A stretch of DNA of 64,000 nt from contig CAUEYX010000010.1 in NCBI GenBank assembly GCA_959022495.1, forward strand, positions 22,732 through 86,731, written 5' to 3'. Source of the stretch: an uncultured Lachnospiraceae bacterium. GTDB taxonomy: Bacteria; Bacillota; Clostridia; Lachnospirales; Lachnospiraceae. The notes below the pieces were generated by a model, which saw only the letters and a program-made list of their open reading frames with translations, did not search any database and had not been told where the DNA came from. Below, piece after piece: positions 31,993 through 40,897 of the stretch; position 1 is the stretch's first letter, and each line of letters begins with the position of its first letter. The translations under genes and the position numbers were made by a program.

Positions 31993-32756
31993 AGACATCC
32001 TCCCGCAAGGACCAGGACAGCCAGCATGACAAGCTCGCACACTTGGAGGAAATACCCCGCCAGATCCCCGGTGGTCCCGCCGAACTGCTTTTTCCCGAGC
32101 CGGAAATAGTGGACAAATACAAGGAAGGCCGACAACACCGCGAGCGAACCGGCTGCAGGAGAGCATCCTGCCATCATCCCAGAGCAGACCACTGCCCACA
32201 CAATCAGCACCACACGTACCCGCTTTCTCTGGGCACCGTCCTGAAATGTCTTAAGGAGCCCGCTGTTCTTCGCCGCAGGGAAGCTCACCACAGAGATCCC
32301 GCTCAAAGACCTGGAAAGGGGAAACATCCACGCCGCCGCGGGAAGGACAGACCGGTCCGCCTCACTCCAGAGCGCGGCGTTCAGAAGAAAATACGCGCAC
32401 ACCCAGATCACCGCAAATGCCCCGGTGTGGGAATCTTTTAAAATCGCAAGCTTTTTCTCCCGGTCTCCATAGGAGCTGAGCGCGTCCATCGTATCCGCGA
32501 AGCCGTCCATGTGGATTCCCCCTGTCACCAGCAGCGGAATCAGGGTCATGACCGCGGAGGAGAAAAGGCTGCCGCATGATGCGCGCGTCAGAAGCAGAGA
32601 TCCCGCCGCGTACTCCAAAGCCCCGACAGCCAGTCCTGCCACAGGGAAAAAACACATCGCATACTTCATACTTTTTTCGTCCCACTTCACTGTGGGGACC
32701 GGGATCTTTGAATACATGGCCAGCGCCACTGCCAGGGATCTTAACAGACTCATCAT
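31983..32756 (-). CDS. cobS: Adenosylcobinamide-GDP ribazoletransferase (cobalamin synthase)
   Basis: Integral membrane enzyme of 257 residues that joins adenosylcobinamide-GDP to alpha-ribazole. The hallmark GGIHMDGFADTMDAL with DREKKLAILKDSHTGAFAV (near residues 79-112) binds Mg and the nucleotide. Hydrophobic segments follow at about 115-135, 175-200 and 230-255, and the conserved KQFGGTTGDLAGY lies near the end. It starts about 23 bases after the cobT stop. Confidence 0.95.
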   Translation of the reverse strand: MMSLLRSLAVALAMYSKIPVPTVKWDEKSMKYAMCFFPVAGLAVGALEYAAGSLLLTRASCGSLFSSAVMTLIPLLVTGGIHMDGFADTMDALSSYGDREKKLAILKDSHTGAFAVIWVCAYFLLNAALWSEADRSVLPAAAWMFPLSRSLSGISVVSFPAAKNSGLLKTFQDGAQRKRVRVVLIVWAVVCSGMMAGCSPAAGSLAVLSAFLVFVHYFRLGKKQFGGTTGDLAGYFLQVCELVMLAVLVLAGGCLWK

Positions 32757-32778
32757 GCCCTCAACCTTCCATCTTTTC

Positions 32779-33840
32779 CTACTTCAATTCTTCATATTGT
32801 TCAATCTGGATTTCCTCGAACGTGCTCATCTGGTTATAGACCTTCAGGCCCATCTCCAGAAGCGGCAGCACAGCCACCGCGCCGCTCCCCTCGCCCAGGG
32901 ACATCCCGCAGTCGATCAACGCAGAGAGGTTCAGCGCCTCCAGCACCATGCCTCCCGCCGGCTCGCCGGAGCGGTGGGACGGCATCATATAGTCAGCGGC
33001 CGCCGGCGCCATACGCGCGGCGCACAGTGCCGCCGCGGAGGAGATAAATCCGTCAATGACCACCGGCACATGACAGAGGGCGCCTCCCAGGAAAACGCCT
33101 GTCAGCCCCGCGATATCCAGACCTCCCACTTTCGCCAGCACGTCCAAAGCGTCCTCTTTATCCGGCGCATTGACTTCCACCGCCCTGCGGATGGCACGGA
33201 TCTTCCTCTGAAGGCCTTCCGTGGTAAGCCCGGCTCCCCTTCCGGTCACGGTCTCCGGGTCCTTCTGAAGAAGGACGGACACCACGGCGCTGCTGGTGGT
33301 GGTGTTCCCAATTCCCATCTCCCCGGTAGCAATAATATCGTAGCCTTTCTCCGCCAGCTCCTGCACAAGGCGGACCCCGGTGAGGATAGCGCGCTCTGCC
33401 TCTTCCCGTGTCATCGCCGGCTCTCTGGTCATATTTTTTGTGCCATATGCCACTTTATATTCCGGTCTTGTCACATGCTCTACATCCCGGACCACACCGA
33501 TATCCACGGGAAAGACATCCACCCCGGCCACCTCCGCCATCAGAGTGACACTGGCCGCCTTCTTTGTGAAATTCTCTGTCACAATGGCAGTCACTTCCTG
33601 ACCGGTCTGGGTCACGCCTTCCTCCACAACTCCATTGTCCGCGCAGAGAATCACAAGTGCTTTCTTATCCAGGCGGTACACGGATGTCCCCTTAATTCCC
33701 GCCATGCGGATTACCGCATCCTCCAATTTTCCCAGACTGAACAGGGGTTTGCCCACTGTCTTCCATCTGGCCTGCGCCGCTCTTTCGCTCTCCCTGTCAG
33801 ATGGCTTAATCTCCTGTAATACTTCTTCCAGATTCATCAT
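32779..33840 (-). CDS. cobT: Nicotinate-nucleotide-dimethylbenzimidazole phosphoribosyltransferase
   Basis: Activates the lower-ligand base as its alpha-ribotide; 353 residues. It contains GKPLFSLGKLEDAVIRMAGI, ILCADNGVVEEGVTQTGQEVT (residues about 62-82, quoted in part as ADNGVVEEGV), EMGIGNTTTSS and DCGMSLGEGSGAVAVL near 312-326. The last of these holds the family's catalytic Glu. GGAGGAG precedes the ATG, which overlaps the cbiA end by 35 bases. The base it uses cannot be inferred; no bluB or bza gene was seen in this window. Confidence 0.95.
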   Translation of the reverse strand: MMNLEEVLQEIKPSDRESERAAQARWKTVGKPLFSLGKLEDAVIRMAGIKGTSVYRLDKKALVILCADNGVVEEGVTQTGQEVTAIVTENFTKKAASVTLMAEVAGVDVFPVDIGVVRDVEHVTRPEYKVAYGTKNMTREPAMTREEAERAILTGVRLVQELAEKGYDIIATGEMGIGNTTTSSAVVSVLLQKDPETVTGRGAGLTTEGLQRKIRAIRRAVEVNAPDKEDALDVLAKVGGLDIAGLTGVFLGGALCHVPVVIDGFISSAAALCAARMAPAAADYMMPSHRSGEPAGGMVLEALNLSALIDCGMSLGEGSGAVAVLPLLEMGLKVYNQMSTFEEIQIEQYEELK

Positions 33841-35284
33841 TTTCTCCTCCTGTACTGCTGTTCCTTCTCTCCAGGCATCTTTTCACGAACCGCTCCGCAA
33901 AGACAGGCAGGGAGGGCAGGTAAAGATGGGGATATCCGGCGAACAGGTTCCCTTCCATATGGATGCAGGCCCATCTCCTGCGCCCATCCGGTTTCACCGC
34001 CTCACAGGCCTCCCCGCTGTCAGTGCTGTCCCAGTAATGGAATTCATGCCCCCGGATCTCTTCCCCCGGAAACAGGTATCCGGCTGTCTTTAAGCAGTCC
34101 CCCCGCACGCCTTCCTCTGAGGCCGGGCGGATGGAAACATACCCGAACCGGACCAGTTTCCCTGTGGGGAATGTCTTTCCCGTAAACACGCCCGCCATGG
34201 GATATCCCCTCCCTTCGCTGTCCTCCATCTCTTCATGAAGATACATAAATCCCCCGCACTCAGCCAGACAGGGCATCCCGGAGCGGACCGCGTCCCGGAC
34301 GGACCGGCACATCCCCCGGTTCTCTGACAGCCCGCGGGCATACAGCTCCGGATACCCGCCGCCCAAGATCAGTCCGTCCAGATCCGCAGGCAGCGCCGCG
34401 TCAGAAAGGGGGCTGAAAGGGATCAGACGGCATCCCAGATTCTCAAGGAGCCTTAAGTTCTCCTGATAATAAAAACAAAAGGCGGCATCCCGGGCAATCC
34501 CGATCCGGACGTTCTCTTCCCCGGACGGGCAGGCAGACTCCGCCTCCCGGGCGGTCCCGCTGTCCTCTCCTTCGCAGGCCGCTTCCTCCCGGGCAATCCG
34601 CAGAATCTTTTCTAGATCCACAGTCCGGGACAAGCGTTCCCCGGCCTGGGCAGCCCTGACCTTTCCATCCTTTCTCTCCTGAGGCGTAACCAGGCCCAGG
34701 TGCCGGCTCTCCATGGAGAATGCCTCATCCTCCGGCAGGTAACCCACCACGGGGATGGCGTATCCCATGGCCTGAAGCTCCCGCTCCAGCATGGACTTAA
34801 GCCTCGGATAAAGCGCGTCAGACACTCGGTTTAAAAGAATCCCCCGGATGCGGCTGTCTTTCCGGTATCCCAGCATTCCCTTGATCAGCGCGGCCAGGGA
34901 CAGGGAAGCCCCCCGGCATGGGATTACAAGAATCACCGGAAGCCCCAGCGTCCGCGCCACATCATAGGAGCTGGCCCTATCGGACTCCAAGGACATGCCG
35001 TCATAATATCCCATCACGCCCTCCGTCACAGCCAGGTCCGCGCCCGAGATGTGCTCCGCATACCCCTGCCTAAGTTCTTCCCTTTCGGAAAAGAACAAAT
35101 CCAGGTTCCTGGAATCGATGCCCAGCACTTCCCTGTGAAACATGGGGTCAATATAATCCGGACCGCACTTGCATGCCCGCACAGTAAGCCCGCGCTTCTT
35201 ATAAGCCTGCATCAGCGCGCAGGCTGCCGCTGTCTTGCCGCTGCCGCTGGCGGGGGCGGCAAGCAGGATTCCCGGTACCCGCAT
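33806..35284 (-). CDS. cbiA: Cobyrinate a,c-diamide synthase
   Basis: Amidates the a and c side chains of cobyrinate with ATP and glutamine; 492 residues. The N-terminal P-loop domain has LAAPASGSGKTAAACALMQ and CGPDYIDPMFH; the C-terminal amidotransferase domain has LAECGGFMYLHEEM with the nucleophile Cys and GLILGGGYPELYA. Its start overlaps the cbiET stop by one base (TGATG). A loop of about 45 residues rich in Glu and Ala (near 220-260) is longer than usual and joins the two domains. Confidence 0.94.
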   Translation of the reverse strand: MRVPGILLAAPASGSGKTAAACALMQAYKKRGLTVRACKCGPDYIDPMFHREVLGIDSRNLDLFFSEREELRQGYAEHISGADLAVTEGVMGYYDGMSLESDRASSYDVARTLGLPVILVIPCRGASLSLAALIKGMLGYRKDSRIRGILLNRVSDALYPRLKSMLERELQAMGYAIPVVGYLPEDEAFSMESRHLGLVTPQERKDGKVRAAQAGERLSRTVDLEKILRIAREEAACEGEDSGTAREAESACPSGEENVRIGIARDAAFCFYYQENLRLLENLGCRLIPFSPLSDAALPADLDGLILGGGYPELYARGLSENRGMCRSVRDAVRSGMPCLAECGGFMYLHEEMEDSEGRGYPMAGVFTGKTFPTGKLVRFGYVSIRPASEEGVRGDCLKTAGYLFPGEEIRGHEFHYWDSTDSGEACEAVKPDGRRRWACIHMEGNLFAGYPHLYLPSLPVFAERFVKRCLERRNSSTGGENDESGRSITGD

Positions 35285-36528
35285 CAGACCTCACTCCTTC
35301 CTCCTGCCGCGATTACATACACCGGATTCTGTCCGGTCATCATATGGTATCTGCCAAGTTTCCGCGCCCGGGATGCCATGACCTGGGTAACCCGGGCATC
35401 CTTCAGAAGTCCCTTCTCCTCGGCCTCCACCGCCTCACGCAGGGTCTCCAGGGAGACCGCGTTGACCACAATGCGCACGTCCGGCGATTTCAAAAGGACA
35501 GCCTTCAGGATCTCTTTGAGGCTGCCGGAACTCCCCCCGACAAAGACATGGGTAGGCGCTTCCAGCTGCTCAAGCGCCTCCGGGGCAATGCCCTCTATGA
35601 CGCGGATGCCGTCTGCCCGGAACTTCTTCCGGTTCTGGCGGATCAGGGCAGCCGCGTCCGGGTCCTTCTCGATGGCATAGACCCGGATGCCCGCATTGGA
35701 GAGGGCTGCTTCCACGGACACGGACCCCGTGCCAGCTCCCACATCGTACACAACCGCGTTTCTCGTCAGCCGCAGACTGGCAATGCTGACTGCCCGCACC
35801 TCCTCCTTTGTCATGGGAGCGCTCCCCCGGAGGAAGGCCTCATCCGGCAGGTGACAGCAGGCGGACAGATCCGGGGCCGGGTTCTCTGCCAGCACAGTGC
35901 ACAGCCCGTCCAGGTCCGTATCCGCAAGTTCCCTCACCCGGCCGGATAAGATCCGTTCATCCGGGTAGGAAAGCCGGCTTCCCGCATGGAGCAGGACTTC
36001 ATCCATCCCATATTCCCGGAACCGTTTCAGGACCTTTCGGCCGGTATCTTTCCCTCCCAGAAGGAGGAAGGTCTTCCGGTTCCTGCTGACTGTCTGGATG
36101 AAATCCACATCTTTCCCGTGGAGGCTGACCAGTGCCGCGTCCTCCCAGGATGTCTGAAGTGCCGCAGCCAGGCAGGATACAGAAGCAATGCCCGGCACCA
36201 TCCGGGTCTCACACCCCGGCATTTCCTCTTCCAGCCTCTCTTTGAGCATCTTCGCTCCGCTGTAAAATCCCGTATCCCCGGAGAGCAGAACCGCGATCTT
36301 CGCATACTCCGGATGCTGCCGGATATAGGCGACGATCTGTCCGCCCCGGTACTCCGCGAAGGCCGGTTTCCCTCCGGCCGTTTCCAGATACCGCACTGCC
36401 TGAAGCATCCGCTCCGCGCCGATCAGGCAGTCCGCGCCCTCAATGGCTGCCGCCGCCTGAACGGTCATGGTCCGCTCCGTCCCCATACCGATCCCCACAA
36501 GGGAGATCCGCTGCTTTCTCTCACACAT
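35284..36528 (-). CDS. cbiET: Cobalt-precorrin-7 C5-methyltransferase / C15-methyltransferase-decarboxylase fusion
   Basis: Fusion of CbiE and CbiT (CobL-like), 414 residues. The N-terminal CbiE part (about 1-210) shows SLVGIGMGTERTMTVQA, LLSGDTGFYSGA and VPGIASVSCLAAALQ. The C-terminal CbiT part has the SAM loop VYDVGAGTGSVSVEAAL and VFVGGSSGSLKEIL. It methylates C-5 and C-15 and removes the C-12 acetate carboxyl. The start at 36528 overlaps the cbiH stop by eight bases. Confidence 0.95.
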   Translation of the reverse strand: MCERKQRISLVGIGMGTERTMTVQAAAAIEGADCLIGAERMLQAVRYLETAGGKPAFAEYRGGQIVAYIRQHPEYAKIAVLLSGDTGFYSGAKMLKERLEEEMPGCETRMVPGIASVSCLAAALQTSWEDAALVSLHGKDVDFIQTVSRNRKTFLLLGGKDTGRKVLKRFREYGMDEVLLHAGSRLSYPDERILSGRVRELADTDLDGLCTVLAENPAPDLSACCHLPDEAFLRGSAPMTKEEVRAVSIASLRLTRNAVVYDVGAGTGSVSVEAALSNAGIRVYAIEKDPDAAALIRQNRKKFRADGIRVIEGIAPEALEQLEAPTHVFVGGSSGSLKEILKAVLLKSPDVRIVVNAVSLETLREAVEAEEKGLLKDARVTQVMASRARKLGRYHMMTGQNPVYVIAAGGRSEV

Positions 36529-37252
36529 CTTGATACCCTCTTGGCGTCACCATGCGCCCGTTTAATTCCATGGTCTTTGAATTCCCGATAAACACCGTGG
36601 AGAACATATCCACCTGCGTCTCTTTCAACTGTTCCAGCTTAAGGACCTGGCAGGATTCTCCCTCTCTCCCGATATTGCGGGCGATCCCGCACACGGTCCC
36701 CGGATCTCTGGAGTCCAGGATAATCCCGCAGGCCTTCTCCAGATAGTCCGCCCGTTTCCGGCTGGAGGGGTTATAAAGACAGATCACGAAATCCGCCTCC
36801 GCTGCGGAGCGCAGACGCCTCTCAATGGTCTCCCAGGGCGTGAGAAGGTCGCTTAAGCTGATCACCGCGAAGTCGTGCATCAGGGGAGCTCCGAGGAGCG
36901 CAGCGCCGCCGGACGCCGCTGTGATCCCCGGCACGATCTCAATCCCGGTCTGGGGGTATTCCCTGCCGATCTCACAGATCAGTCCCGCCATGCCGTATAC
37001 ACCTGCGTCCCCGCTGCACACCATAGCCACGTCCTGCCCTTTCTCCGCCTCCGCAAAGGCCATGCGGCACCGGTCCGCCTCCCTGCGCATAGGGGTGCTT
37101 AGAAACTTCTTATCCGGGAACTGATCCCGGATCAGATCAATATATACTGTGTAACCGATAATCACCGGACACTGTTTCAGTACGTTCCTGGCCCGGACCG
37201 TCATCTGGTCTCCCGCCCCCGGTCCAAGCCCTGTTACAAAGATTTTTCCCAT
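36521..37252 (-). CDS. cbiH: Cobalt-precorrin-3B C17-methyltransferase
   Basis: SAM-dependent methyltransferase of 243 residues that drives ring contraction. It has the tetrapyrrole-methylase signature VTGLGPGAGDQMTVRARNVL at the start, YTVYIDLIRDQFP, AMVCSGDAGVYGMAGL and VPGITAASGGAALLGAPL. The ending NPSSRKRADYLEKA with VFIGNSKT is typical of CbiH/CobJ. GGAGAG precedes ATG 37252; 84 bases upstream lies cbiF. Confidence 0.94.
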   Translation of the reverse strand: MGKIFVTGLGPGAGDQMTVRARNVLKQCPVIIGYTVYIDLIRDQFPDKKFLSTPMRREADRCRMAFAEAEKGQDVAMVCSGDAGVYGMAGLICEIGREYPQTGIEIVPGITAASGGAALLGAPLMHDFAVISLSDLLTPWETIERRLRSAAEADFVICLYNPSSRKRADYLEKACGIILDSRDPGTVCGIARNIGREGESCQVLKLEQLKETQVDMFSTVFIGNSKTMELNGRMVTPRGYQDV

Positions 37253-37336
37253 TCGTTCTCTCCTTATCGAAACCGCCTTTTATCAGCCCTTAACCCGGCT
37301 GTCTTCCTGACGGGCCCTTTTTTGTCCCCGGCAGGT

Positions 37337-38098
37337 TCATTCCTGGGACACGCCTTCGCGGAACTCTGTGGTAAAAGCCGGGTCGTAGAGCTTCGACCGC
37401 TCATAGCCTCCATCCAGAATGTTCCCTACAATAATCAGGGCGGTCTTTGTCACATTCTCCGCCTCTGCTGTCTCCGCCAGCGTCCCGACAGTGCAGGGCA
37501 GTACTTTTTCATCCGGCCATGTAGCCTTATACACAATGGCCGCCGGGGTTTCCGCCTCATACCCCCCGCGGATCAGCTCCCCGGAGAGTGCTCCCAGCAT
37601 TCCCGTGCTTAAAAAGATCACCATGGTGGCCTGATGGGCGGCAAAGGAGGCAATGGACTCCCGGTCCGGCACCGGGGTGCGGCCTGCCATCCGTGTAATC
37701 ACCACGGACTGAGAAATGCCGGGCAGGGTATACTCCGCGCCCAGGGCCGCCGCCGCCCCGCAGAAGGAGCTGACTCCCGGGCACACTTCATAGGGAATCT
37801 CCTCCCGCTTCAGAGCATCCATCTGTTCCCGGATCGCCCCGTAAAGGCAGGGGTCCCCGGTGTGAAGGCGCACGATCTCCCTGCCTTCCCGGTGCCCCTC
37901 TCTCATTACATCCAGCACCTCCTCCAATGTCATGACGGCGCTGTTATATACCCGGCATTCTTCTCTGCACAGTGAGAGAAGACCGGGGTTTACCAGGGAC
38001 CCCGCATAGATCACGATATCCGCGCTCTGAAGGAGACGCTGTCCCCGCACGGTGATCAGGTCCTCTGCCCCGGGACCCGCGCCCACAAATGTAATCAT
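37337..38098 (-). CDS. cbiF: Cobalt-precorrin-4 C11-methyltransferase
   Basis: SAM-dependent enzyme of 253 residues. Motifs are TFVGAGPGAEDLITVRG at the start, VIYAGSLVNPGLLSLC, VRLHTGDPCLYGAIREQ and CPGVSSFCGAAAALG. The distinctive CbiF segment RMAGRTPVPDRESI and VYKATWPDEKVL separate it from CbiL and CbiH. GGAGGAG precedes ATG 38098, and the gene ends 84 bases before cbiH. Confidence 0.95.
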   Translation of the reverse strand: MITFVGAGPGAEDLITVRGQRLLQSADIVIYAGSLVNPGLLSLCREECRVYNSAVMTLEEVLDVMREGHREGREIVRLHTGDPCLYGAIREQMDALKREEIPYEVCPGVSSFCGAAAALGAEYTLPGISQSVVITRMAGRTPVPDRESIASFAAHQATMVIFLSTGMLGALSGELIRGGYEAETPAAIVYKATWPDEKVLPCTVGTLAETAEAENVTKTALIIVGNILDGGYERSKLYDPAFTTEFREGVSQE

Positions 38099-38112
38099 CT
38101 CTTCTCTCCTCC

Positions 38113-38853
38113 TTATCCTTCTTTGACGATGAGCAGGGAATAATATCCCGCCTGCCCCGGGATCTCTTCTGCTCCCCGGAAGATCCGCTCCTGTTCCATG
38201 CCACAGTTCTCCACCATCATTACATCCATCTTTCTCTCTGTCAGGATCTGTTTCACTTCCGGCATCTTTCTCCCCGCTTTCATAAGCACCTTGGTCCCGG
38301 GAAGGTCCAGGCTCTCCTCAATCCCGTAGGAAGCCGGTACAATATGGATCTCCTCCCGGTTCTCCGCAAGAGGGATATTCAGCCTGGCCGCCGCCGCGCA
38401 GAAAGAAGGGATACCCGGCACAAGCGCTGTAGGATACCCTGCGCGCGCGAGCCTCTTATGTATATACATACACGTGGAATATACGGCAGGGTCACCCAGT
38501 GTCAGGAACGCCATATCCTTTCCCCCATCCAACAATTCTGCCGCCGCGCTGGCACTCTGGTCATGAATGTCTTTTAACACGGTTTTCTCCTTTATCATGG
38601 GCATGGGCAGGAACAGCTTTGCCTTCCCCTCCAGCTCCGGGACCGCCTGCAGAGCGATCTGGTATGCGGCGCATTTCTCCAGATAAGCGCCGTGGGCGCT
38701 GCCCGGTCCTTCCTCATAGACCGGGGAGAGAAGTCCCGGATCTGACACGGGCAGCGCCGCCACCTGGCATTCCCGGATCAGCTTAACCGCCTTTAATGTC
38801 AGCAGTTCCGGTTCCCCCGGCCCCACTCCGATTCCCGTAAAAGTTCCGCACAT
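38113..38853 (-). CDS. cbiL: Precorrin-2 / cobalt-factor-II C20-methyltransferase
   Basis: SAM-dependent enzyme of 246 residues. GIGVGPGEPELLTLKAVK opens the protein, with FLTLGDPAVYSTCMYIHKRL and LVPGIPSFCAAAARLN as the further tetrapyrrole-methylase signatures. The middle block FLPMPMIKEK with VLMKAGRKM near the C-terminal third is CbiL/CobI-like. The start was placed at ATG 38853 after GGAGGAG; an in-frame GTG at 38856 is an alternative. It is followed 14 bases later by cbiF. Confidence 0.93.
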   Translation of the reverse strand: MCGTFTGIGVGPGEPELLTLKAVKLIRECQVAALPVSDPGLLSPVYEEGPGSAHGAYLEKCAAYQIALQAVPELEGKAKLFLPMPMIKEKTVLKDIHDQSASAAAELLDGGKDMAFLTLGDPAVYSTCMYIHKRLARAGYPTALVPGIPSFCAAAARLNIPLAENREEIHIVPASYGIEESLDLPGTKVLMKAGRKMPEVKQILTERKMDVMMVENCGMEQERIFRGAEEIPGQAGYYSLLIVKEG

Positions 38854-38867
38854 CACTTGGTCTCCTC

Positions 38868-40115
38868 CTATTCCTTCCTAATCTTTTCAAGCAGGGCGTC
38901 TGCCCCTTTTGTTTTTCCTAACACCCCGTCTTCCGTCGAAAACAGGACCGCCTCCACAGCAAGTTCCTCCCCGGCCCGCCTTTTGAGCACATCCCCGATC
39001 CGTTCCATCACCGTATCCATCACCGGTGCCGCAAGGTCTTTCTCCTTCAAAATCTGAAGCGCCTCCGTCGTATTAATGCAGTCCATGATCCGCTGAACTG
39101 TGTACCGGTCCGCCCCTGCCATGGCGGCATGTGCCGCCAGCACTTCCATCCTGCAGTCCGCCTGCCTGGAATGAGTATTCATCACCCCGGCCGCCACTTT
39201 TACCAGCTTCCCTGCATGCCCGATGAGAAGAATGCCCTTCATCCCCAGCATGCGCGCGTCATCGATGGTCTCCCCGATGTAGTTGCTGCATTTGACTGCA
39301 CAGGACAGGTCAGCCCCCATCTCCTGTTCCAGGAAATCACTGCCATAATTCCCGGGGGTAACACAGCAGAAAGCATGTCCATTATCCCTTAACACCTTCA
39401 TTTCCAGATAAATGGTATCGGTCAGGGCCTTTTCACTCATGGGCTCTACAATCCCTGTTGTGCCCAGAATGGAGAGACCGCCCTCAATCCCCAGCCTGGG
39501 ATTAAAGGTTTTTTCCGCGGTTTTTTCTCCCTCCGGGATGGAGAGCGTCACATGCACAATCCCTGTACGCCCGTACTTTCGGCAGATGCCTCCCACGGCC
39601 TCCCGGATCATCTTTCTCGGGACCCGGTTCACCGCCGGGGCGCCCACCGGCTGCTCCAGCCCCGGGCGGGTCACCCGGCCTACCCCGGCCCCTCCGCTGA
39701 TCCGGACCAGAATTCCATCATTCGGGTCCGGCTCATCGGCCGCAGCCGGCTCATCTTTGGCGCTTCTCTCCATGTCTCTGCCGTCCTCCATCTCCACCTG
39801 GGCACACACGAAAAGCCCGTCCGTCACATCCGGGTCATCCCCGCTGTATTTTCTCACCCCGCAGCGGACAGAGCCCGGCATCCAGCAGATCTCTTCCACA
39901 TCCAGGCACAATTCAATGCCCTTCGGAGTCATAAGACGCACCTGGGGGATCTCCTCACCGGAGAAGAGCATCTGCGCGGCCGCTTTTGCCGCGGCGGCGG
40001 CGCAGCTTCCGGTAGTAAACCCAAGCTTAAGACCGGAACGGGTGCGGCCGATATCATATGTTCTACGTGTGGTGTCCGGCCTCTTCTGTGCCGTATCCGC
40101 TCTTCTTTCCTGCAT
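38868..40115 (-). CDS. cbiD: Cobalt-precorrin-5B C1-methyltransferase
   Basis: C-1 methyltransferase of the anaerobic branch, 415 residues. It carries GFTTGSCAAAAAKAA, GAGVGRVTRPGLEQPVG and FVCVTPGN-like CCVTPGNYGSDFL. KCSNYIGETIDDARMLGMKG (20 residues) and LLIGHAGKLVKVAAGVMNTH complete the set. Most relatives are near 360-375 residues; here about 40 extra residues come from a basic N-terminal tail and an acidic insertion (EMEDGRDMERSAKDEPAAAD, near 120-140). Both additions look dispensable. Confidence 0.93.
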   Translation of the reverse strand: MQERRADTAQKRPDTTRRTYDIGRTRSGLKLGFTTGSCAAAAAKAAAQMLFSGEEIPQVRLMTPKGIELCLDVEEICWMPGSVRCGVRKYSGDDPDVTDGLFVCAQVEMEDGRDMERSAKDEPAAADEPDPNDGILVRISGGAGVGRVTRPGLEQPVGAPAVNRVPRKMIREAVGGICRKYGRTGIVHVTLSIPEGEKTAEKTFNPRLGIEGGLSILGTTGIVEPMSEKALTDTIYLEMKVLRDNGHAFCCVTPGNYGSDFLEQEMGADLSCAVKCSNYIGETIDDARMLGMKGILLIGHAGKLVKVAAGVMNTHSRQADCRMEVLAAHAAMAGADRYTVQRIMDCINTTEALQILKEKDLAAPVMDTVMERIGDVLKRRAGEELAVEAVLFSTEDGVLGKTKGADALLEKIRKE

Positions 40116-40126
40116 ACGATTCTCCC

Positions 40127-40897
40127 TTACTCAGCCGCTTCCCGGATATGCTCCTTAAAAATCCCGCGGATTCCCTCCAGCTCGCCCAGCCCTTTTAAGA
40201 CCACGCGCACCTTGTACCCCGCATGTTCAAGCTCACTTTTCCAGGAGTCCTCCTCTCCAGCCATATCGTTCTTGGCATGGTCTCCCGCAACCAGCATAAA
40301 TGGCATCAGCACCACTTTCTCCGCCCCGCTGATCTTCAGCTTGGTCATCACATTGTGCAGATCCGGGAAATTCTCCACCGTCCCCACCAGCACACGGGTG
40401 TAGCCCAGCGCGTGGAAGGTGTACTCCAGCATGGGATAGGCCGCGTTGGCGTGGTGATCCGTACCGTGCCCCATCAGGACAAGGGTCTCATCCGGGGACA
40501 GCTCTGTCTGGGCCATCACTGCATGGACTGCCTTTTTATAGTCATCCACACTGCTCAAAAGAGGCTTTCCCACCCGGACCCATTCAAAGACACCTTCATA
40601 TTTTTTCAGATCTTCCAGCATCCGGTCATTTTCAATCCCGTTAATGATATGGGTCGGCTGCACAATTATCCGCCGGATACCGTCCTCTGCCATCTGTTTC
40701 AGCGCTTCCTCCACCGTATAGATGTGCATTCCTTCTTCCCGCTTTAATCTGCGCAGGATCATGTGGCTTGTAAAAGCGCGGTAAACCCGGCAGTCCGGAA
40801 ACGCCCCGGCGATATCCTGCTCCAGTGTCCGGATCGTCTTTTCCATGGTATCCAGATGGCTGGTCCCGAAACTTACTACAAGGATTCCCTTTTTCAT
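40127..40897 (-). CDS. cbiK: Sirohydrochlorin cobaltochelatase
   Basis: Inserts Co2+ into sirohydrochlorin, committing it to the early-cobalt path; 256 residues of the CbiK class. The opening ILVVSFGTSHLDTMEKTI, the central QPTHIINGIENDRM and LMGHGTDHHANAAYP contain the conserved His residues that bind cobalt. VVLMPFMLVAGDHAKNDM follows. There is no signal peptide, so it is cytoplasmic. The ATG overlaps the cbiO stop by one base (TAATG). Confidence 0.93.
   Translation of the reverse strand: MKKGILVVSFGTSHLDTMEKTIRTLEQDIAGAFPDCRVYRAFTSHMILRRLKREEGMHIYTVEEALKQMAEDGIRRIIVQPTHIINGIENDRMLEDLKKYEGVFEWVRVGKPLLSSVDDYKKAVHAVMAQTELSPDETLVLMGHGTDHHANAAYPMLEYTFHALGYTRVLVGTVENFPDLHNVMTKLKISGAEKVVLMPFMLVAGDHAKNDMAGEEDSWKSELEHAGYKVRVVLKGLGELEGIRGIFKEHIREAAE

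Noticed and set aside
32509..33819. Plus-strand open frame of about 436 codons across cobS and cobT
   Set aside because: It is antisense to two clear genes and spans their boundary; the product is rich in His, Arg and Pro without any motif.
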